DNA of 64,000 nucleotides, from NCBI RefSeq assembly GCF_003176895.1, contig NZ_QGTD01000020.1:62001-126000 (forward strand), given 5' to 3'. Under the pieces are notes generated by a model. That model was not told the DNA's origin. It worked only from the letters and a program-made list of their open reading frames with translations, and did not search any database. A program made the translations under genes and the position numbers. Position 1 is the first letter of the stretch; each line of letters opens with the position of its first letter. The DNA comes from Gracilibacillus dipsosauri (GTDB lineage: Bacteria; Bacillota; Bacilli; Bacillales; Amphibacillaceae). Of this stretch, positions 17,959 through 26,309 are shown piece by piece.

Positions 17959-18698
17959 TAGTTGGAGAGAAAGTAGCTTTTCCCCACTTTTGCTATTTCT
18001 ACTTCTCCTTTATAATTTTGTTTCGCTTCCGCAACTAACTGATTCAGTTCACCAAAATGTGGAAGGTGTGTTAGGATTAATTTTTTTACCTTTGCTTCCT
18101 TTGCAAGTAGGCCTGCCTGTCTACCACTCATATGACCGGGAATTTGACCTTCAAAAGACTTGTAAAGATTCGATTCACTAATTAATAAATCGACCATAGA
18201 AGAAAAGGAACCAAGCTCTACAAACCATTCTGTATCTGCAGTGAATACGACTGATTGACCCTCTACAGTTAGCTTTATCGCTAAACAATATGCTGGATGG
18301 GTAGTTTTGATCGTATGGATCACAAATGGTCCTATTGCGTATTCCTTATTTTCTTCTAATACCTTTCCCTTTGTATGTTTATTAAATGTAAGCTTTTGAA
18401 AAAAATCCTTCTCATGATTGGGGGCATAAATAGGCAATGTTTTTACATCATTGTTCAATTGACTTTGTATCAACTTACTATACTGTAATGGACCAATATC
18501 GGCCACATGATCATGATGAAAATGTGTTAGAATGACAGCGTCAAGCTCGTCTATAGAAATATAGTTTTGCAGAGAGGATAACACTCCACTACCACAATCC
18601 AATAAGAGATGAAATCCTTTATCTTCAATTAAGAACGAAGAGGTTGCACTATTTGCTTTTGGATAACCTCCCCATATACCTAAAGGAATGATTTTCAT
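17958..18698 (-). CDS. Metallo-beta-lactamase-fold hydrolase (YhfI-like)
   Basis: Cytosolic metallo-hydrolase of the RNase Z/YhfI branch. It has the zinc-binding motif HFHHDH, an ADTE segment with a bridging Asp, and a late LTHLPH histidine. It is about 246 residues. ATG at 18698 is preferred because AGGAGG lies 8 bp upstream; the GTG at 18707 would overlap that ribosome-binding site. The substrate is unknown; the family is close to phosphodiesterases and tRNase Z. It is monocistronic and convergent with the microprotein gene. Confidence 0.85.
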   Translation of the reverse strand: MKIIPLGIWGGYPKANSATSSFLIEDKGFHLLLDCGSGVLSSLQNYISIDELDAVILTHFHHDHVADIGPLQYSKLIQSQLNNDVKTLPIYAPNHEKDFFQKLTFNKHTKGKVLEENKEYAIGPFVIHTIKTTHPAYCLAIKLTVEGQSVVFTADTEWFVELGSFSSMVDLLISESNLYKSFEGQIPGHMSGRQAGLLAKEAKVKKLILTHLPHFGELNQLVAEAKQNYKGEVEIAKVGKSYFLSN

Positions 18699-18749
18699 TT
18701 TTAACACCTCCTATTTTCCCATCAATAGCCGTTATAGGTTATATCCTAA

Positions 18750-20237
18750 TTAGAAGTCTCCCTTGTCCGCCTCGCTCGCATTTTTGCTCGCTGCTTCACG
18801 GTCTTGTGCCATTTCTTCGACACTTTTGACCTTTCGTCTTGCTGCTCCTCGATAATCTTTTGTCGGTACTAAAGGACCTTCTGCTAATCTTATTTCTGCT
18901 TTCGTAATGGCATCACGGTATTGTGGTAACCACTTCGCTTGCGATACAAGCATTTCGTCAACCATTTGCCAAATTTCCTTTGGATTACAAACAGCCCCAA
19001 CTAATGGATCCATCATCATTGCTTGTCGCAATAAATAATCATCACCATGAATAGCTGCTTCTACAGCTAATCTTTGAACAGAAATGCTCACATTACAAAC
19101 TGCTGCTGGTCCTAATGGTAAGTCGCCAACAACGGGCATGCTTATACCATTTCGGTCTACAAACCCGGGCGCCTCAATGATCGCATCTTCAGGAAGATTG
19201 CCGATAACACCATTATTCACCACATTAAAATGGCCTCTATATGTACGTCCAGTCTCTAATCCTTCTAAAATATAAGAACCGTGCTCCTCTCCCCTATTTT
19301 CATGCTTAAATTCAAATGCCGGCTCTTTTAACCAATTAGGAAAATCTGTCTCGAACCAATTACGTCCTTCTGTACATACCCTTAAATATCCACCAGTTTC
19401 CCCGTTGATCCATGTTCCTAAATCAATCCAGTCATTAATTTCTTCTGGACGCTTTCTATACCATGGTAAATATTCACTTAAGTGGCCATTGGATTCAGTA
19501 CTAAAATAACCAAATCTTCTTAACATATCAATTCTTACTTTCTCTGTTTTGCTATATTCTGAATGGTTTTCAAATGCTTCTAATAGTTCAGCTGTTTTAT
19601 CCTCACCAGCTACTTTCACTTGAATATACCATGTTTGATGGTTAATACCAGCACAGATGATATCTACTTCTTCTCTTTTCTTTCCTAACACCTCGGCAAT
19701 TTGCTTATGCCCATTTTGCACACCATGACAAAGCCCAATTGTACGAACCCCACCATATTGATTACATGCCCATGTTAACATAGCCATTGGATTGGCATAG
19801 TTTAATAAGAGTACCTCAGCATCTGCTACATCACGAATATCTTTACAGATCTCTAACATTTCTGCTATTCCACGTTGCCCATACATAATTCCACCAGCAC
19901 TTAGTGTATCACCTACACATTGGTCTACTCCATACTTTAATGGAATTTCAATATCAGCTTTAAAAGCTTCCAATCCACCTATTCGTACAACATTAAATAT
20001 ATATTTTGCATTCTTTAAAGCTTCCCTGCGATTAGTTGTTGCTTTAATTTGAATATCTAAGCCATTTTCATCAATATCTCGCTGACAAAGCTGTGTAACC
20101 ATTTCTAAATTTTTTTGATTAATATCAGTAAAGGCAACCTCAATCTTCTGGAATTCTGGTACGGATAATATATCTCGTAACAGTCCTCTCGTAAACCCAA
20201 TACTACCTGCACCGATAAGAGCAATTTTAAATGTCAT
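18750..20237 (-). CDS. melA: GH4-family glycosidase, probably alpha-galactosidase
   Basis: NAD- and Mn-dependent glycosidase of family GH4, acting by redox-assisted elimination. It has an N-terminal Rossmann motif (IGAGSIGF), NYANPM, the GLCHGVQ motif whose Cys and His bind the metal, and AGINHQTW. It has 495 residues. ATG at 20237 is chosen because AGGAGG is 8 bp upstream; the ATG six bases earlier is too close. CHGVQ, not CHEV, favours a MelA-type alpha-galactosidase over a galacturonidase. An AraC regulator gene lies directly upstream and a sugar importer is close by. Confidence 0.85.
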   Translation of the reverse strand: MTFKIALIGAGSIGFTRGLLRDILSVPEFQKIEVAFTDINQKNLEMVTQLCQRDIDENGLDIQIKATTNRREALKNAKYIFNVVRIGGLEAFKADIEIPLKYGVDQCVGDTLSAGGIMYGQRGIAEMLEICKDIRDVADAEVLLLNYANPMAMLTWACNQYGGVRTIGLCHGVQNGHKQIAEVLGKKREEVDIICAGINHQTWYIQVKVAGEDKTAELLEAFENHSEYSKTEKVRIDMLRRFGYFSTESNGHLSEYLPWYRKRPEEINDWIDLGTWINGETGGYLRVCTEGRNWFETDFPNWLKEPAFEFKHENRGEEHGSYILEGLETGRTYRGHFNVVNNGVIGNLPEDAIIEAPGFVDRNGISMPVVGDLPLGPAAVCNVSISVQRLAVEAAIHGDDYLLRQAMMMDPLVGAVCNPKEIWQMVDEMLVSQAKWLPQYRDAITKAEIRLAEGPLVPTKDYRGAARRKVKSVEEMAQDREAASKNASEADKGDF

Positions 20238-20257
20238 TACCATTTCCTCCTTGATAA

Positions 20258-20330
20258 AATCGTTTAAAAATAGCTTATCACGATTTGATTGAAAGCGATT
20301 TAAAAATAATCGCTTATCAGAAGAAAAATG
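20258..20330 (-). promoter_or_regulatory. Repeated motif and possible cre site upstream of the GH4 gene
   Basis: Two imperfect copies of a motif with the core TTTAAAAATA followed by CTTATCA lie side by side between the GH4 gene and the AraC regulator gene. Paired direct repeats suit an AraC-type activator site. TGAAAGCGATTTAA at 20290-20303 within the second copy matches 13 of 14 cre positions, so CcpA control is also possible. Confidence 0.5.
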
Positions 20331-20346
20331 TATAAAATCCTAGCAT

Positions 20347-21186
20347 TTATATATCCCTAAAATGTCTACGATAATTAGATGGGCTTAATCCGGTACTTCT
20401 ACGAAAGACACTACTAAAGTATTGACTTGTATTAATTCCTACATATGAAGAGATTTCCGTTACAGCAATATCTGTTTTCTCTAATAACATTTTGGCTTTT
20501 TCTATTCTAACCCTTGAGATATATTCGTGTAATGTCATACCTGTAGACTGTTTAAAAATTCGGTGTAAGTAGCTCGGATGGATATGAGCCACGTTCGCTA
20601 ATTGCTCCACGGTTATGTCATGATCATAATTTTCGTGAATATATGTAATAACCTTCTTTACATAGTTCTCGTTCCTACCATTTTCTTCATGATTTTGTTC
20701 CCTACGCTGTCTAGCAATAATTAATAGTAACTGCAAAAGGAGGTTATCAATCATCATAGAGTTTTCGTTTGATTGATTATCTAGCTCAAATACTAAATTT
20801 CTTAACGTATAATATATATGATCAGCATCTCTTAATATAAAAAAAGGTTCCTCAGATAAAATTGCAGATGGAAATGAGTCATCTAGCTTCGCTAATTTTT
20901 CCAGTGAAATGAGTCTTTGCTCGCCACTTCTCCACTCAAACTCCAAATTTAACATTCGACAAGGTCTGTTCTTCTCAACAACAAGGCGATGCGGAATATG
21001 GCTTTGAATAATTATATATTGTCCCTTTCGCATACCAATACATTCATTATTTATCTCAACCCTACAGCTTCCACTAATTACATACATAATCTCTGTAGCT
21101 TCGTGGTGATGAAAAGGCATCTCAAATTCCTTCCATTCCTTAAAATAATAAGCTACAGCTTGAGGAAAAACATTTAAATCCAACAT
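20347..21186 (-). CDS. AraC-family regulator with cupin sensor domain
   Basis: Sugar-responsive transcription regulator. An N-terminal cupin (about 10-90; FHHHEATEIMYV and GQYIIIQ motifs) is followed by a C-terminal AraC double helix-turn-helix (about 175-275, ending STGLSPSNYRR). It has 279 residues; the ATG has GAAGGTG upstream. It is transcribed in the same direction as the GH4 gene 110 bp downstream and probably controls it through the repeats between them. Confidence 0.88.
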   Translation of the reverse strand: MLDLNVFPQAVAYYFKEWKEFEMPFHHHEATEIMYVISGSCRVEINNECIGMRKGQYIIIQSHIPHRLVVEKNRPCRMLNLEFEWRSGEQRLISLEKLAKLDDSFPSAILSEEPFFILRDADHIYYTLRNLVFELDNQSNENSMMIDNLLLQLLLIIARQRREQNHEENGRNENYVKKVITYIHENYDHDITVEQLANVAHIHPSYLHRIFKQSTGMTLHEYISRVRIEKAKMLLEKTDIAVTEISSYVGINTSQYFSSVFRRSTGLSPSNYRRHFRDI

Positions 21187-21262
21187 AGAACACCTTCTTC
21201 TTATCTTCCTATATACATCATAAACGATGAAGCAAGTGCTTGCACAAAAATTGTAGAAATAT

Positions 21263-21270
21263 GCTATACT
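21263..21270 (+). promoter_or_regulatory. Extended -10 promoter of ygzB
   Basis: TGCTATACT is an extended -10 element (TATACT at 21265-21270) about 43 bp before the ygzB start. A TTGCAC lies about 19 bp upstream as a poorly spaced -35. Confidence 0.5.
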
Positions 21271-21312
21271 ACAAAATAGATTTGATTTATGCTAGGTCAT
21301 GGAGGAAGCAAA

Positions 21313-21666
21313 ATGGCAGATATAACTTATAAAAATAAAATTAATCGAATACGTACCTTTGCATTGAGTCTCATTTTTATCGGTTTTGGAATTATGTACA
21401 TTGGTTTACTTGTCAAAAAAGTAGAATGGCTTATGCTTATTTTTATTATTCTTGGTATGATTGCAATCGTATTTAGTACAGTTGTTTACTTTTGGATTGG
21501 GCTATTGTCCACAAGAGCAGTTCCAATAATTTGTCCAACCTGTGAAAAACCGACAAAAATGCTAGGACGTGTGGATGCTTGTATGCATTGTAAGCAGCCT
21601 TTAACATTAGATAAGAGTTTAGAAGGTAAAGAATTTGATGAAAGCTACAACTCCAAGAGAAGTTAG
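21313..21666 (+). CDS. ygzB: YgzB-like membrane protein with zinc ribbon
   Basis: Small membrane protein of the YgzB (DUF2614) family, role unknown. It has two hydrophobic helices (about 15-35 and 42-65) and then a cytoplasmic CxxC...CxxC zinc ribbon (CPTC, CMHC). It has 117 residues from the ATG at 21313, which has GGAGG upstream. A frame from 21289 is unlikely because that start precedes the ribosome-binding site. As in B. subtilis it lies convergent to perR. Confidence 0.88.
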   Translation: MADITYKNKINRIRTFALSLIFIGFGIMYIGLLVKKVEWLMLIFIILGMIAIVFSTVVYFWIGLLSTRAVPIICPTCEKPTKMLGRVDACMHCKQPLTLDKSLEGKEFDESYNSKRS

Positions 21667-21718
21667 AATGATACTTCCATTGGTGAAGGTTTTCCTTGTT
21701 GAAATACTAAGTCTAAAG

Positions 21719-21749
21719 AAAAACACACGAGCAATAACTCGTGTGTTTT
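21719..21749. terminator. Bidirectional terminator between ygzB and perR
   Basis: AAACACACGAG and CTCGTGTGTTT form an 11-bp stem with A and T runs on both sides. It can end transcription from either convergent gene. Confidence 0.85.
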
Positions 21750-21753
21750 GATA

Positions 21754-22197
21754 TTAAACAATTTGTTTTTTATCTTTTTTACACTCTTGACATACTCCAT
21801 ATACTTCCATTCGGTGGTGGCTAACATCAAATCCTGTAATTTGTTCTGCCAATGATTCCACTTCATCCAAGCTAGGATAGTGAAAATCAACTATTTTTCC
21901 ACAGCTTTCACATATAATATGATAATGCTTAGAAGTATTACAATCAAAGCGACTAGAAGAATCTCCATAGGTTAGCTCTCGCACAAGACCAATTTCTCGA
22001 AAAACTCGTAAATTATTATATACGGTAGCTACACTCATATTTGGAAACTTACCTTCTAAAGCCTTATAAATATCATCAGCAGTAGGATGAATTTCTGCAT
22101 TTAATAAAAATTCCAACACCGCATGACGCTGTGGTGTGATACGAACTCCAGATGACTTTAGCTTTTCAACAGCCTCTTGTAACATATGTTCCGACAC
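21754..22197 (-). CDS. perR: Peroxide-sensing Fur-family repressor PerR
   Basis: Metal-dependent repressor that senses H2O2 through Fe-catalysed oxidation of ligand histidines. All ligands match known PerR numbering: His37, Asp85, His91, His93 and Asp104, plus structural zinc pairs CESC (96, 99) and CQEC near the C-terminus. It has 147 residues. The GTG start is supported by GAGGTG 8 bp upstream and by this numbering. A PER-box-like site lies 87 bp upstream, as expected for autoregulation. The neighbour bcp belongs to the same stress response. Confidence 0.96.
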   Translation of the reverse strand: MSEHMLQEAVEKLKSSGVRITPQRHAVLEFLLNAEIHPTADDIYKALEGKFPNMSVATVYNNLRVFREIGLVRELTYGDSSSRFDCNTSKHYHIICESCGKIVDFHYPSLDEVESLAEQITGFDVSHHRMEVYGVCQECKKDKKQIV

Positions 22198-22283
22198 CCG
22201 CCATGCACCTCGCTTTCTCCTACAATTATTTTAATCATTAATAACTAGTTTACAATATAAACTGTATTAACACAATTATTAAA

Positions 22284-22298
22284 TTATAATCCTTATAA
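22284..22298 (-). promoter_or_regulatory. PerR box
   Basis: TTATAATCCTTATAA matches the PER box TTATAATNATTATAA at all but one defined position. It lies upstream of perR, where PerR would repress its own gene. Confidence 0.8.
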
Positions 22299-22612
22299 TT
22301 AGTGTAAACCCTTCAAGTCTTTTCTGTCAATAAAAGTATACGAATTATTGCTGATTTTATGCTTTAATCACTTTTATATTGGAAAATTCGATTTGCTCAA
22401 TTGTTTCTTGTTAGAAAAACTTGCTTTCGCTCGTCCTTTAGCGAATGCTCAGTTTTGCTTATACTTTGCACCATAAAATTTCAGCTACGTTGAACTTCTG
22501 CTGTGTAGAACTCTTATGCTTTCTTAACGTACAAAAAAATACAGGAATCGATCTATGCTTTCGATTCCTGTTTCCTTCATTGAGGTTTTTCATAAGCTAC
22601 GGCTCGAAGGGA
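22299..22612. other. Intergenic stretch between perR and bcp
   Basis: No coding region supported. The only clear element is the bcp terminator (22531-22570). The remaining roughly 230 bases are AT-rich without a recognised repeat or RNA. Confidence 0.5.
22531..22570 (-). terminator. Terminator of bcp
   Basis: Minus-strand CAGGAATCGA and TCGATTCCTG form a 10-bp stem followed by TATTTTTTTG, 43 bases after the bcp stop. Confidence 0.9.
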
Positions 22613-23083
22613 TTAGCTTAATTCTTCACGAATATAGCTTAATGCCTTTTCAACATGTCCCTTTACTTGTACATTACGAAACTCTTTTTGAAGAATTCCT
22701 TGTTTGTCTATAATAAAGGTGGAACGAACAATTCCCATATACTCTTTACCGAATTTATTCTTTAATTGCCAAACATTAAATTGCTCCGCAACCTTCTTGT
22801 CTTCGTCAACGAGTAGTTCAAACGGCAAACTATGCTTATCAATAAATTTTTTATGACTTTCTTCGGAATCTGGACTCACTCCTAAAATAACGGCATCAAG
22901 ATCCTGGAAGCTCTCATAATTATCGCGAAAGTCACACGCTTCCGTTGTACAGCCTGGTGTATCATCCTTTGGATAGAAATAAAGAACAACATGTTTCCCT
23001 TTATAATCAGATAGCTTAACTGTTTCACCTTTGTTATTCATAAGTTCAAAGTCTTGTACTTCTTGTCCAACTTCTACTGTCAC
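22613..23083 (-). CDS. bcp: Thioredoxin-dependent peroxiredoxin, BCP family
   Basis: Cytosolic peroxidase reducing H2O2 and organic peroxides with thioredoxin. The peroxidatic Cys45 and resolving Cys50 lie in the DDTPGCTTEAC motif typical of BCP/PrxQ. It has 156 residues from the GTG at 23083, which has GGAGGG 7 bp upstream; the longer TTG start at 23098 overlaps this site. It corresponds to B. subtilis ygaF, also next to perR. Confidence 0.93.
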   Translation of the reverse strand: MTVEVGQEVQDFELMNNKGETVKLSDYKGKHVVLYFYPKDDTPGCTTEACDFRDNYESFQDLDAVILGVSPDSEESHKKFIDKHSLPFELLVDEDKKVAEQFNVWQLKNKFGKEYMGIVRSTFIIDKQGILQKEFRNVQVKGHVEKALSYIREELS

Positions 23084-23151
23084 TTCAAATCCCTCCAATG
23101 AAATTTACTCCTTCTAGCGTACTGGAATTAGAAGAAAGACTCAACTAAAAA

Positions 23152-23562
23152 CTACTTGTGACGTCTATCATTTCCTTGCCAAATCTTAACAAAAAACGCG
23201 GGCGGTAAAATGTAACCAATCAATGCCTCCAGTAAAGCAAGTAGTCTCCCCCAACCGATTGGCGTAATATCTCCATAACCGACTGTCATTAAAGTAACTC
23301 CACTGAAATAAAAGGAATGTGCTAATGTTTCAAACGGTGATAACCTCTTAAGCTCACCATCTTCTAATAAGAGTACTCCGTGGAAGGACAAAACGAAATA
23401 CAAGCATGCAAAGGATGTTAGAACAGTAAAGTACACTACGAGTAAAGTATAAAAAATTTCGTATGAAAAATAACTTCTTTGATGAACCTTTCCAAAAATA
23501 AATGCGTATAAGCTCCCACATAATAATACCCCAATGATCAAAACAGAAATGATTGCTATCAT
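23152..23562 (-). CDS. Two-TM potassium channel
   Basis: Small ion channel of the KcsA-like pore family. It has 136 residues: an N-terminal helix (1-24), a helix at about 35-60, a pore loop with the selectivity filter TVGYGD at 93-98, and a last helix (about 108-128). No RCK regulatory domain is attached, so gating must be intrinsic or through partners. It lies upstream of and divergent from the Bce-type module. Compared with B. subtilis, it is part of an insertion between bcp and gsaB. Confidence 0.85.
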   Translation of the reverse strand: MIAIISVLIIGVLLCGSLYAFIFGKVHQRSYFSYEIFYTLLVVYFTVLTSFACLYFVLSFHGVLLLEDGELKRLSPFETLAHSFYFSGVTLMTVGYGDITPIGWGRLLALLEALIGYILPPAFFVKIWQGNDRRHK

Positions 23563-23720
23563 TCTAGACCAATCTCCACTCTATTTATATTTTCACAGCT
23601 AACTCTAAACTAATAGAACTACAGAGCTAACCATTATTGGAAAAACCTGTCCCTTGATGGCAGTCTCACTTTATTTATTCCTACTTTTAGTTTACGATGG
23701 ACAAGTAGAGGTGATGACAA

Positions 23721-24422
23721 TTGATCAAAATTTATATAGTAGAAGATGATCCAAAAATTCGAGATATTCTTGCTGATTTTTTATCTAAATATGATTATGA
23801 AATAAAAACGGTGGACGACTTCGATCTTATTCAAGAGGAATTTTTACAGTGGGAACCTCATCTAGTTCTATTAGATATAAACCTACCACGATTCGACGGT
23901 TTTTACTGGTGTCGTAAAATTCGTGCACGTAGTAATTGTCCAATCATCTTTATATCAGCAAGGGATAGCGGGATGGATCAAGTAATGGCTATTGAAAATG
24001 GCGCAGACGATTACATTACTAAACCGTTTCAACTAGAAGTTGTATTAGCGAAAATTAAAAGTATTTTAAGACGTGTATATGGAGAGTATCGCACGGAAAA
24101 ATCGACTCAAGTAATCGATTTTGAAGGTCTTACATTAGATACAACGACGTTTATTCTTTCCTTTCAAGACAAAGAAGTACTATTAACAAAAAAGGAATGC
24201 CTCCTAGCTCAAGCATTTTTAACACATCCAGATCAAATTATTTCTAGGGAATTTTTACTGGAAAGGCTTTGGGACGATCAAGATTTTGTTGATGACAATA
24301 CATTAAGTGTCAATATCACTCGTATCAGAAAAAAATTATCTGAGCTTGGGATTGATCAAGCCATTTCTACCATACGAGGTGCGGGTTACAAACTTGAAAA
24401 AACATGGGTGAATAATAAATGA
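23721..24422 (+). CDS. BceR-type response regulator
   Basis: OmpR-family response regulator of a peptide-antibiotic-sensing Bce module. The receiver domain has acidic residues in VEDD (8-10) and phospho-acceptor Asp52 (LLDINLPRFDG), and the winged-helix domain ends in TIRGAGYKL. It has 233 residues. TTG start with GAGGTG 7 bp upstream. Its stop overlaps the kinase start (ATGA). Its likely binding site is the TTACA-N4-TGTAA inverted repeat before the ABC genes. Confidence 0.9.
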   Translation: MIKIYIVEDDPKIRDILADFLSKYDYEIKTVDDFDLIQEEFLQWEPHLVLLDINLPRFDGFYWCRKIRARSNCPIIFISARDSGMDQVMAIENGADDYITKPFQLEVVLAKIKSILRRVYGEYRTEKSTQVIDFEGLTLDTTTFILSFQDKEVLLTKKECLLAQAFLTHPDQIISREFLLERLWDDQDFVDDNTLSVNITRIRKKLSELGIDQAISTIRGAGYKLEKTWVNNK

Positions 24423-25420
24423 AAGCATATGTACAGGATCAACTCATATCCATTCTTTTCTTTTATTCGCAAGTTGGTATTCTTTTAATCATCGCAAGAC
24501 TGGCAAGCTCTGTTAGTGCTGAAGCGATTAGTACTGCAAATCTGATGTATATGCTCCTTGTTGCTACCAGTTTTTTAGTTATCTATCATATCTTTCGTTA
24601 TATGAAGTATCGAGAAATATATCAATTTACCGCAAAGGAAACGAACGAGGCTGCATGGCTTCCAGATGCTCCAGATCAATTAACGAGACAATTAAAGGAG
24701 CATTACGAGAAACAGTATCACGCTTATAAGCAACAGTTAGAAAAGCTACATGCGGAGAAGAAACAGGAAAATATGTTTATGCAGCAATGGGTTCATCAAA
24801 TGAAAACACCATTATCCGTAATAAGTTTAACCATCGAAAATGAGCAAATAAATCTCCCCCATGCATTCAAGCAGGATATGGAAGAAGAACTAGATCGGAT
24901 GAAGAATGGGTTACAGCTTGCTTTATACCAATCTAGATTACAACAGTTCGAACGAGATTTCCATGTGGAAAAGATTGATCTGAATCAACTAGTCAGAACA
25001 GTCATTCAAGAGTATAAATCCAGCTTTATACGCCATCATGTATATCCAAAAATAGAGATACCATCTAATACGTATATTTATTCTGATCAAAAATGGCTAG
25101 GTTTCGTCCTTGGACAAATTACAAGTAATGCCATTAAATACGCAAGTGGAACAAAGACTAACATAACCTTTTCTACTGACAATCAATATGGTTATTATAC
25201 TTTATCCATAATAGATCAAGGTATTGGTATTCCTAAACAAGACATTAAACAGGTATTTCATCCTTTTTTCACTGGAGAAAATGGCCGAAATTATCAAGAG
25301 TCCACTGGGATGGGACTCTATTTAACGAAACAAATTTGTGATGAATTACATCATCAGGTTTCCATTGATTCTGAGGTTAAGAAGGGCACTAAGATCTCCA
25401 TTTCCTTTAACGCTTCATAG
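24419..25420 (+). CDS. BceS-type intramembrane-sensing histidine kinase
   Basis: Sensor kinase with only two transmembrane helices (about 8-28 and 37-57) joined by a few residues, the hallmark of intramembrane-sensing kinases that read the activity of their BceAB transporter. It has a DHp domain with VHQMKTP and a HATPase_c domain with DQGIGIP and STGMGLYL. It has 333 residues. It is translationally coupled to the response regulator. Confidence 0.9.
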   Translation: MKAYVQDQLISILFFYSQVGILLIIARLASSVSAEAISTANLMYMLLVATSFLVIYHIFRYMKYREIYQFTAKETNEAAWLPDAPDQLTRQLKEHYEKQYHAYKQQLEKLHAEKKQENMFMQQWVHQMKTPLSVISLTIENEQINLPHAFKQDMEEELDRMKNGLQLALYQSRLQQFERDFHVEKIDLNQLVRTVIQEYKSSFIRHHVYPKIEIPSNTYIYSDQKWLGFVLGQITSNAIKYASGTKTNITFSTDNQYGYYTLSIIDQGIGIPKQDIKQVFHPFFTGENGRNYQESTGMGLYLTKQICDELHHQVSIDSEVKKGTKISISFNAS

Positions 25421-25424
25421 AAAT

Positions 25425-25440
25425 CTTACAATAATGTAAG
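25425..25440 (+). promoter_or_regulatory. BceR-type operator upstream of the ABC genes
   Basis: CTTACA-ATAA-TGTAAG is a perfect inverted repeat immediately after the kinase stop, 93 bp before the ABC ATPase gene. It fits the TNACA-N4-TGTAA pattern reported for BceR-like regulators. A TATAAT at 25495-25500 lies downstream as a possible -10 box. Confidence 0.7.
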
Positions 25441-25532
25441 GTTTCTTTTTACTTTTGAAAGGATTATGAATAGGTTATCTCGACATATTGCATTTATAAT
25501 AAAATTACTACAGCGGGAAAGGTTGGATTACT

Positions 25533-26309
25533 ATGCCATTATTAGAAGCAAAAAATATCTCAAAAATATACGGAAACAATCGTGGCATTGAACATAGGGC
25601 CATCGATAATATCTCATTTGAAATTGAAAAAGGAGAATTTGTTGGGGTAATGGGTCCATCAGGTAGCGGAAAAACAACCTTATTAAATGTTCTCTCTACT
25701 ATTGATCGATTATCTGCAGGTACTATCGAAATTAATAACGAGAATGTTACTAAACTCTCCAAAACAAAGCTCGCAAAATTCAGAAGAAAGCAAATGGGAT
25801 TTATATTTCAAGACTTCAATTTATTAGAAACCTTAACCATAGAAGAGAATATAATGCTACCACTCACTCTTGACGGGTGTAAGGTAAATGAAATGGAGAA
25901 AAAACTTAGTAAAGTTGCCAAACAGCTAGGGATTGATACGATTTTAAAAAATAGAATCTTTGAAGTATCTGGAGGCCAGATGCAACGTGCTGCTATTGCC
26001 CGGGCAATTATTCATCAACCCGCCATTATATTTGCAGATGAACCAACAGGAAACTTAGATTCTAAAGCATCAAAGCAAGTAATGGAGGCCCTTTCCACTC
26101 TAAATGAAAAGCAGGAGGCAACAACCCTAATGGTAACACATGACCCTTTTGCTGCGAGTTTCTGTGAAAGGATACTATTCATTAAGGATGGAAGAATTTT
26201 TAACCAGCTCTATAAAGGGGAAAATCGTCAAACCTTTTTCCAGGAAATATTAAATGTTCAATCAATGCTTGGAGGTGATACAGATGACCTTCAGACAATT
26301 CGCATTTAA
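25533..26309 (+). CDS. BceA-type ABC transporter ATPase
   Basis: Cytosolic ATPase of a Bce-type antimicrobial-peptide detoxification transporter (MacB superfamily). Walker A GPSGSGKTT is near 38-46, the Q-loop in FQDFNLLETLT, a signature VSGGQMQRAAIARA, Walker B IIFADEPTGNLD, and a late switch histidine in VTHDP. It has 258 residues. It overlaps the permease gene by 26 bp. Confidence 0.93.
   Translation: MPLLEAKNISKIYGNNRGIEHRAIDNISFEIEKGEFVGVMGPSGSGKTTLLNVLSTIDRLSAGTIEINNENVTKLSKTKLAKFRRKQMGFIFQDFNLLETLTIEENIMLPLTLDGCKVNEMEKKLSKVAKQLGIDTILKNRIFEVSGGQMQRAAIARAIIHQPAIIFADEPTGNLDSKASKQVMEALSTLNEKQEATTLMVTHDPFAASFCERILFIKDGRIFNQLYKGENRQTFFQEILNVQSMLGGDTDDLQTIRI

Noticed and set aside
21663-21890. 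Minus-strand frame overlapping the perR 3' end
   Set aside because: Different frame of the perR gene running through the terminator; no independent signals.
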